64,000 nt of DNA, from positions 62,001 through 126,000 of the forward strand of contig JAOTOM010004033.1 in NCBI GenBank assembly GCA_034440615.1, written 5' to 3'. The position numbers were made by a program, and so were the translations under genes. Shown piece by piece: positions 1-11,669 of the stretch (the stretch's first letter is position 1; every line of letters starts with the position of its first letter). The stretch comes from Ashinkailepas kermadecensis. Taxonomy: Eukaryota > Arthropoda > Thecostraca > Neolepadidae. The notes below the pieces were generated by a model. The model ran no database searches and was not told the DNA's origin. It was given only the letters and a program-made list of their open reading frames with translations.

Positions 1-27
1 TCGTGGCTTTCAGATAGACAGCAGAGA

Positions 28-927
28 GTGATGCTAGATGGTATAAAGTCATCATGGCAAAATGTTCTTAGTGGAGTACCCCAGGGGTCGGTACTGGGGC
101 CACTATTGTTCATTATATATGTGAATAGCATTGAATGTGGCCTAAGCAGTAAGGTTTCGAAATTTGCGGATGATTTGAAGATCTTTAGGGCAATAACAGG
201 GCACAATGAGCAGGTTTTGCTGCAGAAAGACTTAGACGAGCTAGTGAAGTGGTCCGAAAAATGGCAAATGAAGTTTAATTTTGATAAATGCAAAGTCATG
301 CATGTAGGTAGGCAGCATATGAAGGCCCCATACTTGATGGGTGGCCAAGTACTATCTGTGACTCAGCAGGAGAAGGACTTAGGTGTTATTTTGAACACAA
401 AATTGGGGGCATCAGAACAGACCAAAGAAGCCAGGAAGAAGGCACTAAGAATGCTTGGGGAAATACAGAGGAATGTGTCATACAAAAGTGAGGAGGTCAT
501 CAGGAAGCTTTACTGTGCATATGTCAGGCCACATTTGGAATACTGTGTCCAAGCTTGGTCCCCTAGTTATGAGAAAGATTGTTGGCTTTTAGAGAGAGTA
601 CAAAAGAGGGCAACACAAATGGTTAATGGTATAGGCAACCTGGCATATGAGGAAAGATTGAAGAAATTGAATATGTTTTCACTTAGATATAGAAGGCTGA
701 GAGGAAATCTCATCGAGGTTTTTAAATTTGTTCATGGTCAGGAACAGGGATATCTCAGGGAAATGTTTGAATTTAACAGAAATGATGCAATTAGAGGTCA
801 TCAATTCAAAATTAAAGTTAATCACAGCAGGACAAGGTTAAGACAGTCTTTCTTCACCAACAGGGTAGTAGAACACTGGAACCAGCTGCCAGGAACCATT
901 GTCAGTAGCAACACTGAACATCTTTAA
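28..927 (+). pseudogene. CR1-like LINE reverse transcriptase, 3' part of ORF2
   Basis: This is the C-terminal half of a non-LTR retrotransposon reverse transcriptase, the enzyme that copies element RNA into DNA at a nicked target. Visible motifs in order are GVPQGSVLGPLLF (about residues 17-29), the catalytic KFADDLK box (FADD in place of the usual YADD), WQMKFNFDKCKVMHVG, EKDLGVILN and the thumb/C-terminal segment LEYCVQAW, LLERVQKRAT, YEERL and SLRYRRLRGNLIE. That order and wording is typical of the CR1 clade. The N-terminal reverse transcriptase motifs and the endonuclease would lie before the window edge or are truncated. The reading frame stops at TAA 925-927 right after SNTEHL, but a +1 shift continues with KNGIDNHYKNRG, so a one-base deletion near 924 has clipped the tail. 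The copy is therefore probably dead. It may lie in a downstream intron of the minus-strand TSNAXIP1-like gene. Confidence 0.88.
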
Positions 928-1018
928 AAACGGCATAGACAATCATTATAAGAATAGGGGGCTTGTTTTTCTGTATTCCAGGGAGGGTTGATCGACAGGC
1001 AGGAGTTGGGAGTTGAGA

Positions 1019-1410
1019 GGAGTTTGAAATTGTTGAGTGTGTTATGCAATAGCAAGTGAGTCTCTTATTAAGTCTAAACGCTTTATAACTTTATATAGGA
1101 TGTACCTAGCAGTGGATTCAGCACCTTCCTTCGGGATGTGATACTGATGAGATTGTCTATGGTAGCACAATGGGTATGATGGGAGGAGTTTGTAATTGTT
1201 GAGTGTATTATGCAATAGCAAGTGAGTCTCTTATTAAGTCTGAACGCTTTATAAATTTGTGTGGGGTGTGCCTAGCAGTGGATTCGGCACCTTCCTTCGG
1301 GATGTGATGCTGATGAGATTGTCTATGGTGGCACGATGGGTGTGATGGGAGGAGCTTGTGATTGTTGAGGGTGTTATGCGGTAGCAAGTGAGTGGTGCTA
1401 GATAGGCTGG
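1019..1410. repeat. 166-bp tandem repeat behind the CR1-like element
   Basis: Two full copies and one partial copy of a unit start at 1019, 1185 and 1351, giving an exact 166-bp period. Each copy begins GGAGTTTGxAATTGTTGAG and contains GCACCTTCCTTCGGGATGTG. The array begins about 90 bp after the reverse transcriptase stop, so it could be the 3' untranslated region of that element. The copies differ at scattered positions. Confidence 0.8.
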
Positions 1411-1686
1411 GATATATAGCTTCCTAGGAACTTGGGATAAGGGATTGATTGGGGTGGGAGTATGCACATTCCTAGTACCTTTTCTAGATAGGCTTAACCC
1501 AGATGGGCCCCTGTGGCTCTTATTAAGCTTTAATACTTTATGACTTTATGACTTTTAAGATGCCTTTTGGTTTTGCGGTTCACTTGCACATTAAATACAC
1601 ACCTGGTCCACCTATGCACTGGACACGCATCTGGTGTATCTATGCATTGAATACACACCTGTTCAACATATACAGTGGACACCCAC

Positions 1687-1893
1687 CTGGCCCAGTCTGG
1701 TCGCGGGGTGCGGTACACCTCTGTCTCGCGCTCCTGCTGTAGCAGTTGTTCCAGCTCTGCCAGTTTCTCCTTGCCGCTTGCTCGGACCCGCTCGGTCTCG
1801 ACTCTGGCCAGCACCAGATCACGGCGGGGCACCACCTCCGTGTAGCTGGTCTCCATCACCAGGAGGCGAGCCGACACTGCCGACAGCTCCTCA
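1687..1893 (-). CDS. TSNAXIP1-like: TSNAXIP1-like gene, exon 5 (last exon seen)
   Basis: Read on the minus strand, this exon starts after the acceptor CCTCCAG (the A-G at 1895-1894) and ends at the donor CAG|GTGGGT (exon end 1687). It is 207 nt, opens with the last base of a split codon and ends with two bases of the next. It encodes EELSAVSARLLVMET, then SYTEVVPRRD, a charged helix, and TPRPDWAR. The VVPRRD and TPRPDW words, with the spacing between them, match what I remember of vertebrate TSNAXIP1. This protein is reported to bind translin-associated factor X and is linked to male germ cells. No later exons are visible between here and position 1, where a CR1-like copy lies, so the C-terminal half is outside the window or lost. 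A homology search with the joined exons would settle the assignment. Confidence 0.75.
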
Positions 1894-2609
1894 CTGGAGG
1901 CGGGTAGGGAACGGCAGTCAGGGTCTGGTCACGAACAGCAGATCAGGCCGTGTCAGGACACAGCCGCCGGCCAGGGTGTCTCCTCTTCCCTGGAGCACCG
2001 CTCTCAGCCGGCCGATCCCCAGCCAAGCCACCGCGCTTCGACCGCGGTACAGCGCTGCACCGAGACCACGGACACGCACCGGGGAGAACGAGGTGATTAC
2101 CGCAGGACGTACAACCCTCACCAAGCACCAACATGGCTGGGCTCTATGACTGAGGGATATTCGATATCCGACTGACACAGCGGTCTGGGCGCCGACAACT
2201 ACTTCTGTGACGGAATGGTTCGGCATTAGTAGCGGTCACATTCGTCGCATATCCTGAGCCAGAAAACACGAGAGCATTGGACGTAATGTCAGATGTCCTG
2301 ACCAATTTTACTTATCGCAGATTATCAAGGCCAGCCCCTGATCAGATGTCGGTCCAGTGTTTGAAACAATGACGTGGGAGGGGTACTATACACTGCAAAG
2401 CAAAATCATCGAATAGTATCAGTCAACTAAGTGCGAGAGTACCTACGATTCTGAATCTTCACATGAAGACATGATGACGTGCTTTCCTGCTTTAAATAAT
2501 GAGGACGGCGACGAGCGCGGGGGTAGGGGAGCATGGCTCGTACGAGCGCTTTACGAAGACTGCCCGCAGTTAGTACCGGTGACTGGGGGAGGGCACGCGC
2601 AGCTCGTAC
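1894..2609 (-). other. Intron 4 of the TSNAXIP1-like gene
   Basis: This 716-bp intron lies between donor GTACGA and acceptor CCTCCAG on the minus strand. I see no repeat, RNA gene or further exon in it. The open frames at 1918-2226 and 1943-2134 are not protein-like. Confidence 0.6.
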
Positions 2610-2812
2610 CGGCACTTGGTGAGGGCCACCCGCAGTACCACTGGATCGTCGGCAGTGTTGCTGCTCTGTTTGTCGGGCGGCGGTCGACTGCTGACACGGT
2701 GCAGCAGGTTGTTGTAGCGCTGAGTGACGTCATCGAGGTCAGCCTCGGCCAGCTGACGCACTTTGTGCTCCTCTCGGTACCGGCGCTGCTCCACTAGCAG
2801 CGTCTCACGCAC
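2610..2812 (-). CDS. TSNAXIP1-like: TSNAXIP1-like gene, exon 4
   Basis: The minus-strand exon opens after CCACCTCAG at 2812 in phase 0 and closes at CCG|GTACGA at 2610 in phase 2. It encodes a coiled coil with VRETLLVEQRRYREEHK, LAEADLDD and DDPVVLRVALTKCR. A different donor a few bases on would keep an open frame (RYELRVPSPS) but would not join to exon 5 in frame. The GTACGA donor gives an uninterrupted junction, with LTKCR followed by EELSAV. From memory the segment aligns without gaps to the region of human TSNAXIP1 ending in VVPRRD, which supports both the splice choice and the family. The exon lies in GC-rich sequence, in contrast to the AT-rich introns. Confidence 0.75.
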
Positions 2813-3856
2813 CTGAGGTGGTCACGTGACGACTGACATCAGCACGTCACTTGGACAGGGCGTATGACGTGTCACCGCAGCAACTGTCCGGTGTCGCCCG
2901 GGTCTGCTGCCAGTCAGCGCAATGATTCCCTCCCTGCACCGCAGTCAATCAACACGAAGTTGGATCTGCACCTCCAGGAGGTACTCCGCTCGCACTGCAC
3001 TTACATGTGCATTTGTGCATATCAGTGGCATGGCCGTTGTCACTGGCTCTAGTGCATCCAATAATTTTACAGTTACCTGGCGACATCAGCTCAGCGCATC
3101 TCGCCATTTGCTGCCAGTTACATTATATTGGAAGGCTTGTGCTAGGCACAATCACCTTGAAGACTATCAAGTTTGGTTGACTGTTGTGGAATGTGTGCTT
3201 TGTGCAGCGCAAAACCAACATATAATTACCGTGCAATGAATGATAAATAGTATAATATACAATAAATAATACGATAAATAACATAACATACACTAACACA
3301 AAATTGCACGACCGTACAGTACGAAATGTTCGTGCAGGATGTAGAAATTCAGAAGTCCACCATAGTATACGAGTCGCACCAGCCCGAGGAACACCGCCGA
3401 CCGGAGCACCATTGGCCTGTGTGACAGGGCTGTCACACTCTACTAAGCAGCTCTGCTTAATGAAATATGTGTCAACAGAGATGCCACGTCGCAGGTAGCG
3501 ACTGAATATGAAGCGGTCTAGATGGCACGGTGCGTGGCCGATGCGGGGCAGTTTTTGAGACAATATAAAGGATATTAAAGGTGCAGTTTATAAGAATGCG
3601 GATATAATTCAAAAGAATGCAAATACAACTATATAAGAATACTCCCGCAAGAACAGATTACAAGATGCGGGTAACTGGTAATGTAACACAAGTGCTAGTT
3701 TTGATTCAAACATTCCATTCATGTTAAGCAAAAAGACATTTGAAAAGACTAAACCAGCACTTCCAGCTTTAGGGCCGGAGTCAATACTAGTGAAGCGGGC
3801 TGAATCGAGTATGTCACTTTCCACCGAGTTCAGTCGACCCTGCGGTGCCTTCTCAC
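2813..3856 (-). other. Intron 3 of the TSNAXIP1-like gene
   Basis: This 1044-bp intron runs from GTGAGA to CCTCAG on the minus strand. Its middle (3235-3300) is a run of short AT-rich ATAAATAATA-type words. No exon or mobile element is recognised. Confidence 0.6.
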
Positions 3857-4021
3857 CTCCTCGAGCTCGCTCTGCAGTTTGTGACGCTCCTCGCAGAGCA
3901 CGGAGAGCCGGTGGCGCAGCTGCGCCTGCTCCTCCTGCAGCACCTCCACCTCTTTGTAGGCATGCATCTTGGCCGACTGCAGGCGGCGTGAATGTCGTTG
4001 CCGCTCGGCACTCAGTTGACA
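3857..4021 (-). CDS. TSNAXIP1-like: TSNAXIP1-like gene, exon 3
   Basis: This 165-nt (55-codon) exon is phase 0 at both ends, with acceptor CTGTCGGCAG before 4021 and donor GAGGAG|GTGAGA at 3857. It encodes a highly charged coiled coil: CQLSAERQRHSRRLQSAK, then KEVEVLQEEQAQLRHRL and CEERHKLQSELEE. The heptad-like pattern of L, V and I with E, K and R is obvious. The longer open frames on either strand here (for example 3609-4055) are out-of-frame shadows rich in Ala, Gly and Arg. The human protein, as I remember it, has about ten more residues between exons 2 and 3, so a small exon in the 627-bp intron 4022-4648 may have been missed. Confidence 0.72.
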
Positions 4022-4560
4022 CTGCCGACAGAGGTAGGGGACGGGAGAGGGGCATGGATCAAGTCAAGAGACCGGAAATATGCTGGATCCAGGAGATTAG
4101 GCTGATGATAAGACATCGAGTCACAGGCGAAGTCAGGGCGGTAGGCGGGAGCCGGTGGTCGAGGCCAGAGTTAAGGCTGGAGACGAAGTCGGAATGGAAG
4201 AGAGAGGACAGGTGTCAGGACGAGATGCAGGAGTTGGGGCAGGTGACAGGAAGTAGCATGCGCAGTATAAATCAACGCCACAACATAAATCAGGATGGAC
4301 AACACTATACTGGAGATCCAACCACCGATAGAGACCTATACATGAACTCCGAAGGATTCACGATGCACTTTGGTCTAGGATGCCTAGTGTGAGGAAAATA
4401 TGGCCTGATGTTAAACGCACTTCAAGGATAACTCCAGAGACACTTCCCTTTCAGGTATTTCCAGCCAACGATGTTAGCAGTTATGGGGTTTCACAAACCA
4501 GAGGCACAAGTGAAAACGCATAGTTGTCACCGCCTGAGGTTGGAATAATCAGCACCCATG

Positions 4561-4660
4561 CAGATATCGTGTGTTCTACATTGGTGGTGTTACTTTACCT
4601 CGATGTCTTGCAGATATCGTGTGTTCTACATTGGTGGTGTTACTTTACCTCGATGTCTTG
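4561..4660. repeat. 50-bp tandem duplication containing a splice donor
   Basis: Positions 4561-4610 and 4611-4660 are identical. On the minus strand each copy holds the last bases of exon 2 and the donor GAG|GTAAAG, so a second donor lies at 4599 in addition to the one at 4649. Confidence 0.92.
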
Positions 4661-4801
4661 CAGACGGCGAATATGTGCGTCTCGACGTTTGATAGCGGCA
4701 TCATATTCAGCCTTGATGTCACAGAGGATCCCGCGGTGCTCGCCGAACTGTTCTATCAGGTACTGGAATACCTCCCTATGAATCTGAAATGGCTGCATTT
4801 T
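4649..4801 (-). CDS. TSNAXIP1-like: TSNAXIP1-like gene, exon 2 (TSNAXIP1 N-terminal domain)
   Basis: The exon runs from the acceptor ACTAAG before 4801 to the donor ATCGAG|GTAAAG at 4649, phase 0 at both ends. It encodes [18 protein letters not shown], then the core [17 protein letters not shown] and RRLQDIE. This resembles the conserved N-terminal domain of TSNAXIP1 proteins, which I remember as an IxxAYE/IKxEYE helix after a FxxFIExF segment. The open frame runs on upstream into the (CT)n/(TA)n microsatellite, which is intron. The donor and the last bases of this exon are duplicated in tandem (see 4561-4660). Confidence 0.78.
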
Positions 4802-4853
4802 CTTAGTTGTGTTCTTTCTCTTCCTGTTACTCCATCTCCCTCTCTTCGCTCTT

Positions 4854-5398
<545 letters not shown>

Positions 5399-5977
5399 AC
5401 CTACCTCTTCCCCTCTTCCTTGTTCTTTCCTTCCCCTATCCACATGCCTGTTCGCTTGTCTGCTTGTATTCAGTTCGATAGTGGAACTGCAAGCAATTCT
5501 GAACTGAACGATGACGAATGCTGAACAAGGATGCCTATTCCCCAGCTCACTAATTTTTGGCGCTTTGCTGATAGGTCGATGGGCAGTTTGCACAGTTAGA
5601 ATAGTCCATAAATATTCCAAGATGATCATCAGGCACGTGAATGGGGTCTCGAAACACTTGATGAATTCGTTATCGTGCATGATTCATTAGCGAATAAAGA
5701 GCAACGCACTGGTTTCTTTAGCACTCACTCATTGCCGTGTTATGCTACCCATATTTGCGTACATTATGTACGACTTGGTTTGTCATGCATTGTTTGCGAT
5801 GCTAAATACCTTAACAGAAGGCGTACTGCAGGTTGGGACGCTTCTCCGTATACTCCACTAATCGGGCTTCTTGTGAAAATGTGTTCGGGCCTACTAGAAA
5901 CACTCGGTGATGGGCAACATGGAATTAACTGGATCGCCGCTCCAATTGAACCTAGCCCACTGCTACTCTGACCTGAC

Positions 5978-6100
5978 CTGGAACCTCTCCTCCTCTGACG
6001 CTCCGGTGCACCGCTCCATCTCCCGTTGCACGTACACCACGAACTGTTCGCTAAACACTCGCGGAGGTCTCTTCAGTCGGCGCTGCGGATCAGTTTCCAT
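5978..6100 (-). CDS. TSNAXIP1-like: TSNAXIP1-like gene, first coding exon
   Basis: The exon begins at ATG 6100-6098 on the minus strand and ends at TTCCAG|GTCAGG (exon end 5978), giving 41 codons in phase 0. It encodes METDPQRRLKRPPRVFSEQF, then VVYVQREMERC and SEEERFQ, a short basic start followed by an amphipathic helix. Joining to exon 2 is in frame and gives [16 protein letters not shown]. The donor has a tandem alternative 5 bp on (GTCAGGTCAGAG). An upstream in-frame ATG at 6163-6161 (MLLLYICTTS) would extend the protein by 21 residues, but that stretch looks non-coding, so 6100 is preferred. Intron 1 (4802-5977, 1176 bp) carries about 540 bp of microsatellite. The assignment depends on the joined exons rather than on this exon alone. 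Confidence 0.62.
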
Positions 6101-7962
6101 CGGTGACACACCGACTATGCAACTGCGACCTGTTGATGTGGTACATATATACAATAACAACAACCAAATATTGGGTTTTCTACGTCGTCAAATTTAAGCA
6201 GTGTTCTGGAGCGAGTTAGAAAACCGATGAATTGCACGTTCTCACTACAGACTTTCCTTCTATCATATTATGCAATAGCGGCTTTGATGGCTTCCATATT
6301 CCATTGAGCTCATAAATTGCATGTATTTCAGGAAAATTGTTCTCCAAAATGGCCTCGACAGATCACTACCCAAACTGGAAGTTACCTCAGTTTTGAACGT
6401 TTGTACAGCCGCAGAAGGGTATACATGGCTCTGCAGGGGCCCCGGCTTCTGAAGTGCCATATTGAGCACTTTTCCATAAATAGCAGGAGAACATACACAA
6501 GGGAAAACGTAAACGTTTCATCGCTAAGGGGACACGGACTCCGTCCCTCTGGGGTACGCCCTTGCATATAGGAAGAAAATGCTGCGCATAAAAAGTGAAT
6601 CCATGGTCATTACATGCAACAATAAGACAAAAATATCCAACCATATTTGTGATGTAGAAGATGTATCCATTGACTAAAAACATTCACGCCATTCGTTTAC
6701 CTTTTCTTTCCCGGTTATACTGACTAGAGAGGTTGAGTATTCTTCTCGCCTACATATCTGCCAATTACTTTCTTCTTGATTGCCTAAGTGCTCTTCAGCC
6801 ATTGTGTTGAAGTACGAGCAATTAATTGTAAGACTATATTTTGCGTAGCTGTGGTAGAACGTTCGAATTTGGACAGCAGTTACGTGCTCATATAATTGAC
6901 ATGCTACGACATATAAATAATTGAATATCGCGTGAATGGAACTGGGCGAGAGATAGCCAAAGCACATAGTAATCAAGATATTAATCTCGGTATTCATGGA
7001 TAGGACAATGGGCTTTTACTTTCAATGTTCTTAGCTCGTGCATTTTCATTTCGAGTCTTCGGATAAGGAAAACTAGGGGATAGCAACCTGCGAGACATGG
7101 GAACGTCCACACTTGATTGGAGTGCAATACACCGCAACATTAGGTTAAGCTTGCCCCGCTGTAAACATGGTCATCGGCGGATATTGGAGAATGCGATATT
7201 GCATGCCTGCATGCATGCCGGGTGCGACTCAAGTATTTTGAAGTGTAGAACAATTTACTTTTACTCCACGATGATTAGCTCGCTTTGCATCATGGAATCA
7301 TGTCCATGATATTAGCAACGTATTCGGATTCGCATTCAGCATCCTATTCCCATACCCTCCGATTTCGCTCATATTTTCAGGGTATGATCATAGTATCTTG
7401 GCAAAGTAAGGCAAAGCGCAATTATGCAGTAGAACAAGCAATTTAATCTCCAATGGTCAAGGAAGGTCATTCGGGTCAAAAACGGGGTACCGCATAAAAG
7501 TCCAAGTATTTCATTTCACTTAGCCAAATGATTCCAACGCCTGGATATCCGCTGTCCATCAAGGATGTAGCACATCGAATTCCATGACCTGCACTGTCAC
7601 AGTTTGACCTCAGGTCACCAAGGCTGGGTTTACTCATAAACTATATCAACTTACGTGGTACCGAATAAAGTCAGGGTGACACATTGGATATACATGATTT
7701 TTGCACGTAATAGTCTACATAGCTGATACATAGAGCACATCGAACAAAACAACCCATCATGATTACCGAATCATCCCCGTTCGCCAAAGGTGCCCAAAAT
7801 ATAGTAATTATATCCAATTATTGGGTACCTGATAATTTCCCCAGTATTCTACTTTGCGTCATGAATTAACATAAATACACTGGCTATGGCTCATGGATGG
7901 AGCACATTCAAGCGTCTGATGTACAATCTCAAAGTTTAGCCTATGCTCAGAAAGTATAGGTT
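6101..7962. other. Intergenic, no gene seen; upstream of the TSNAXIP1-like start
   Basis: About 1.9 kb of AT-rich sequence precedes the first coding exon of the minus-strand gene and should hold its 5' untranslated region and promoter. I see no convincing TATA box, coding exon, RNA gene or recent mobile element. Confidence 0.5.
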
Positions 7963-7974
7963 TAATACGCATCA

Positions 7975-8545
7975 CCTGGAACCCTCCGTGTCGGCCCGGA
8001 TCGTCTCCGTAGCTCGGGGATCTCTTTTTCGTCCTGAGGCCCGCTGTCAGCTCTGAGCCCTTCTTCATCAGCGTGATCCAAAGCTAACCCAGTGGCTCTG
8101 CATGTCCGGCCCGAGGTCTCATCCATCGGCTCAGGGGCCCTCTTTCTCGGTTCAGGACACTGTCCGTCCGGTCGGAGCCCACTCTTCAAAAGCTTGGGAC
8201 TCCTCTATTTTGCAAGGGGCTCCCTGCGCGGTTCCGGCCCTCATCGGCTCTTCATACCGACCCTGGGCCCTCTCCGACGGCCCGAGGTCCTCCCACGGCT
8301 AGGGGTCCTCTTCGTCCACGCAGGGGACCTCCTTAACTATCCAGGGCATCCTCTGTCAGGCCGGAGGCCCTCTTTCAAAAGCTTGGGCCCCTTCCGTCAG
8401 ACCGGGGTCCTTGTCCGGCTTGGGCCCCATCCGTCGGACCAAGGGCCCGTTTCTGACGGCCCGAGGTCCTTTTCCGGTAACTATAGGCCCCCTTCACTAT
8501 CTTACGGGCTCTCTCTGACGACCCAGGGCCTTTTCCGGCAAGACG
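7975..8545. repeat. Degenerate GC-rich minisatellite, about 36-bp period
   Basis: Words such as GGCCCGAGGTCCT, TTCAAAAGCTTGGGCCC and AGGGGCCCTCT recur about every 36 bp or multiples of it, for example at 8104, 8277 and 8456. The period is close to 12 codons, so a 180-codon open frame (8092-8634) survives with a GPLFRSLG-like repeat, and it is probably not a gene. GC content is far above that of the flanks. Confidence 0.65.
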
Positions 8546-10227
8546 GAGGACCCGGAGGAGGAAGGGGAAGGACCGGGGAAGGGGATGGGTATAAATGGGT
8601 AGGGTCCGCATTAAATCGCAGCCTGATCGGATGATCCATCTCCTCAACAAGATGATAGCTTAGCTCTCACAGGATTTACATTGGATACTGGGAACCAGTC
8701 CTAGTTAACACACCGGCTACAAAATTGTCGGTTAGAAGAACTTTGGGCTGTAAAGGTTAAAGCACGAGTGAAGTGCAAGCTTTTCTGATGGGGGAACATG
8801 TTCTGGTCGTAGAGAGCGCACTGGGTGGAAACCTTCCGATGAAAATGTCTCAGACGGCGTCGTGTACCTAATTCCTCAGACGGCGTCTTGTACCTAATGC
8901 CTCAGAAGGCGTCGTGTACCTAATTCCTCAGACGGCGTCGTGTACCTAAAGCTTCAGACGGCGTCGTGTACCTAATTCCTCAGACAGCGTCGTGTACCTA
9001 ATGTCTCAGACGGCGTCGTGCACCTAATGTCTCAGACGGCGTCGTGTACCTAATTCATCAGACGGCGTCGTGTATCTAATGTCTCAGACGGCGTCGTGTA
9101 CCTAATTTCTCAGACGACGTCGTGTATCTAATTCCTCAGACGGCGTCGTGTACCTAATTCCTCAGACGGCGTCGTGTACCTAATTCCTCAGACGGCGTCG
9201 TGTACCTAATTCCTCAGACGGCGTCGTGTACCTAATTCCTCAGACGGCGTCGTGTACCTAATGTCTCAGACGGCGTCGTGCACCTAATGTATCAGACGGC
9301 GTCGTCTACCTAATTCATCAGACGGCGTCGTGTATCTATAATGTCTCAGACGGCGTCGTGTACGTAATTCCTTAGACGGCGTCGTGTATCTGATGTCTCA
9401 GACGGCGTCAGTGAATCTAATTTATCAGACGGCGTCGTGTACCTACTTTCTCAGACGGCGTCGTGTACCTAATGTCTCAGACGGCGTCGTGTACCTAATA
9501 TCTCAGACGGCGTCGTGTACCTAATTACTAAGACGGCGTCGTGTATCTAATGTCTCAGACGGCGTGAGTGCATCTAATGTCTCAGACGGCGTCAGTGTAT
9601 CTAATGTCTCAGACGGCGGCGTGTATCTAATGTCTCAGACGGTGTCGTGTGCCTAATTCATACCTAATTCATCAGACGGCGTCGTGTACATAATGTATCA
9701 GACGGCGTCGTTTACCTAATGTATCAGACGGCGTCGTGTACCTAATTCCTCAGACGGCGTCGTGTACCTAATGTCTCAGACGGCGTCGTGTACCCAATGT
9801 CCCAGACGGCGTCGTGCACCTAATGTCCCAGACGGCGTCGTGTACCTAATATCTCAGACGGCGTCGTGTATCTAATGTCTCAGACGGCGTCGTGTACCTA
9901 ATGTCTCAGACGGCGTCAGTGTATCTAATGTCTCACACGGCGTCGTGTACCTAATTCCTCAGACGGCATCGTGTACCTAATTCCTCAGACGGCGTCGCGT
10001 ACCTAATGTCTCAGACGGCGTCGTGTATCTAATGTCCCAGACGGCGTCGTGTGCCTAATGTCTCAGACGGCGTCGTGTATCTAATGTCTCAGACGGTGTC
10101 GTGTACCTAATATCTCAGACGGCGTCGTGTACCTAATATCTCAGACGGCGTCGTGTATCTAATGTCTCAGACGGCGTCGTGTACCTAATGTCTCAGACGG
10201 CGTCGTGTACCTAATTCCTCAGACGGC

Positions 10228-11119
10228 GTCATGTATCTAATGTCTCAGACGGCGTGAGTGTATCTAATGTCTCAGACGGCGTCAGTGTATCTAATGTCTC
10301 AGACGGCGTCGTGTATCTAATGTCTCAGACGGCGTCGTGTGCCTAATTCATCAGACGGCGTCGTGTATCTAATATCTCAGACGGCGTGAGTGTACCTAAT
10401 ATCTCAGACGGCGTCGTGTATCTAGCGTCTCAGACGGCGCCGTGTACCTAATGGCTCAGACGGCGTGAGTTTACGTAATGTCTTAGACGGCGTCGTGTAC
10501 CTAATATCTCGGACGGCGTCGTGTATCTAATGTCTCAGACGGCGTCGTGTACCTAATGTCTCAGACGGCGTCGTGTACCTAATTCCTCAGACGGCGTCGT
10601 GTATATAATGTCTCAGACGGCGTCGTGTATCTAATGTCTTAGACGGCGTGAGTGTATCTAATGTCTCAGACGGCGTCGTGTACCTAATATCCCAGACGGC
10701 GTCGTGTACCTAATATCTCAGACGGCGTGGTGTATCTAATGTCTCAGACGGCGTCGTGTACCTAATGTCTCAGACGGCGTGAGTGTATCTAATGTCTCAG
10801 ACGGCGTCGTGTACCTAATTCCTCAGGCGGCGTCGTGTACCTAATTTCTCAGACGGCGTCGTGTATCTAATGTCTCTGACGGCGTCGTGTATCTAATGTC
10901 TCAGACGGAATCGTTTGCCTAACGTCTCAGACGGCGGCGTGTATCTAATGTCTCAGACGGCGTCGTGTACCTAATATCTCAGACGGTGTCGTGTACCTAA
11001 TATCTCAGACGGCGTCGTGTACATAATGTCTCAGACGGCGTCGTGTACCTAATTCCTCAGACGGCGTCGTGTATCTAATGTATCAGACGGCATGAGTGTA
11101 TCTAATGTCTCAGACGGCG
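10228..11119. repeat. About 890-bp block duplicated at 14007-14898 in the same array
   Basis: Diagnostic variants recur 3779 bp apart: ATGTATCTAA after GTC at 10231 and 14010, TCTAGCGTCT at 10421 and 14200, and TCAGACGGAATCG at 10901 and 14680. The copies part at about 11120 and 14899. Confidence 0.87.
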
Positions 11120-11669
11120 TCAGTGTATCTAATGTCTCAGACGGCGTCGTGTGCCTAATTCATCAGACGGCGTCGTGTATGTAATTTCTCAGACGGCGTC
11201 GTGGATATAATGTTTCAGACGGCGTCGTGTACCTAATTCATCAGACGGCGTCGTGTACCTAATGTATCAGACGGCGTCGCGTACCTAATGTTTCAGACGG
11301 CGTCGTGTACCTGATTCCTCAGATGGCGTCGTGTATCTAATGTCTCAGACGGCGTCAGTGTATCTAATGTCTCAGACGGCGTCAGTGAATCTAATGTCTC
11401 AGACGGCGTCGTGTATCTAATGTATCAGAATGCGTCGTGCACCTAATTCATCAGACGGCGGCGTGTATCTCATTTATCAGACGGCGTCGTGTACCTAATA
11501 TCTCAGACGGCGTCGTGTATCTAATGTCTCAGACGGCGTCGTGTACCTAATGTATCAGACGGCGTCGTGTATCTAATGTCTCAGACGGCGTCGTGCACCT
11601 AATGTCTCAGACGGCGTCGTGTACCTACTTCGTCAGACGGCGTCGTGTACCTGATGTCTCAGACGGCGT

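Noticed and set aside
1918..2226. 102-codon minus-strand open frame
   Set aside because: It lies in intron 4 of the TSNAXIP1-like gene, shows no motif, and is out of phase with the flanking exons.
3609..4055. 148-codon minus-strand open frame rich in Ala, Gly and Arg
   Set aside because: Out-of-frame shadow of exon 3 of the TSNAXIP1-like gene.
8092..8634. 180-codon protein-coding gene
   Set aside because: The open frame follows from a repeat period of about 36 bp; composition and repetition are not protein-like and no splice or homology evidence supports it.
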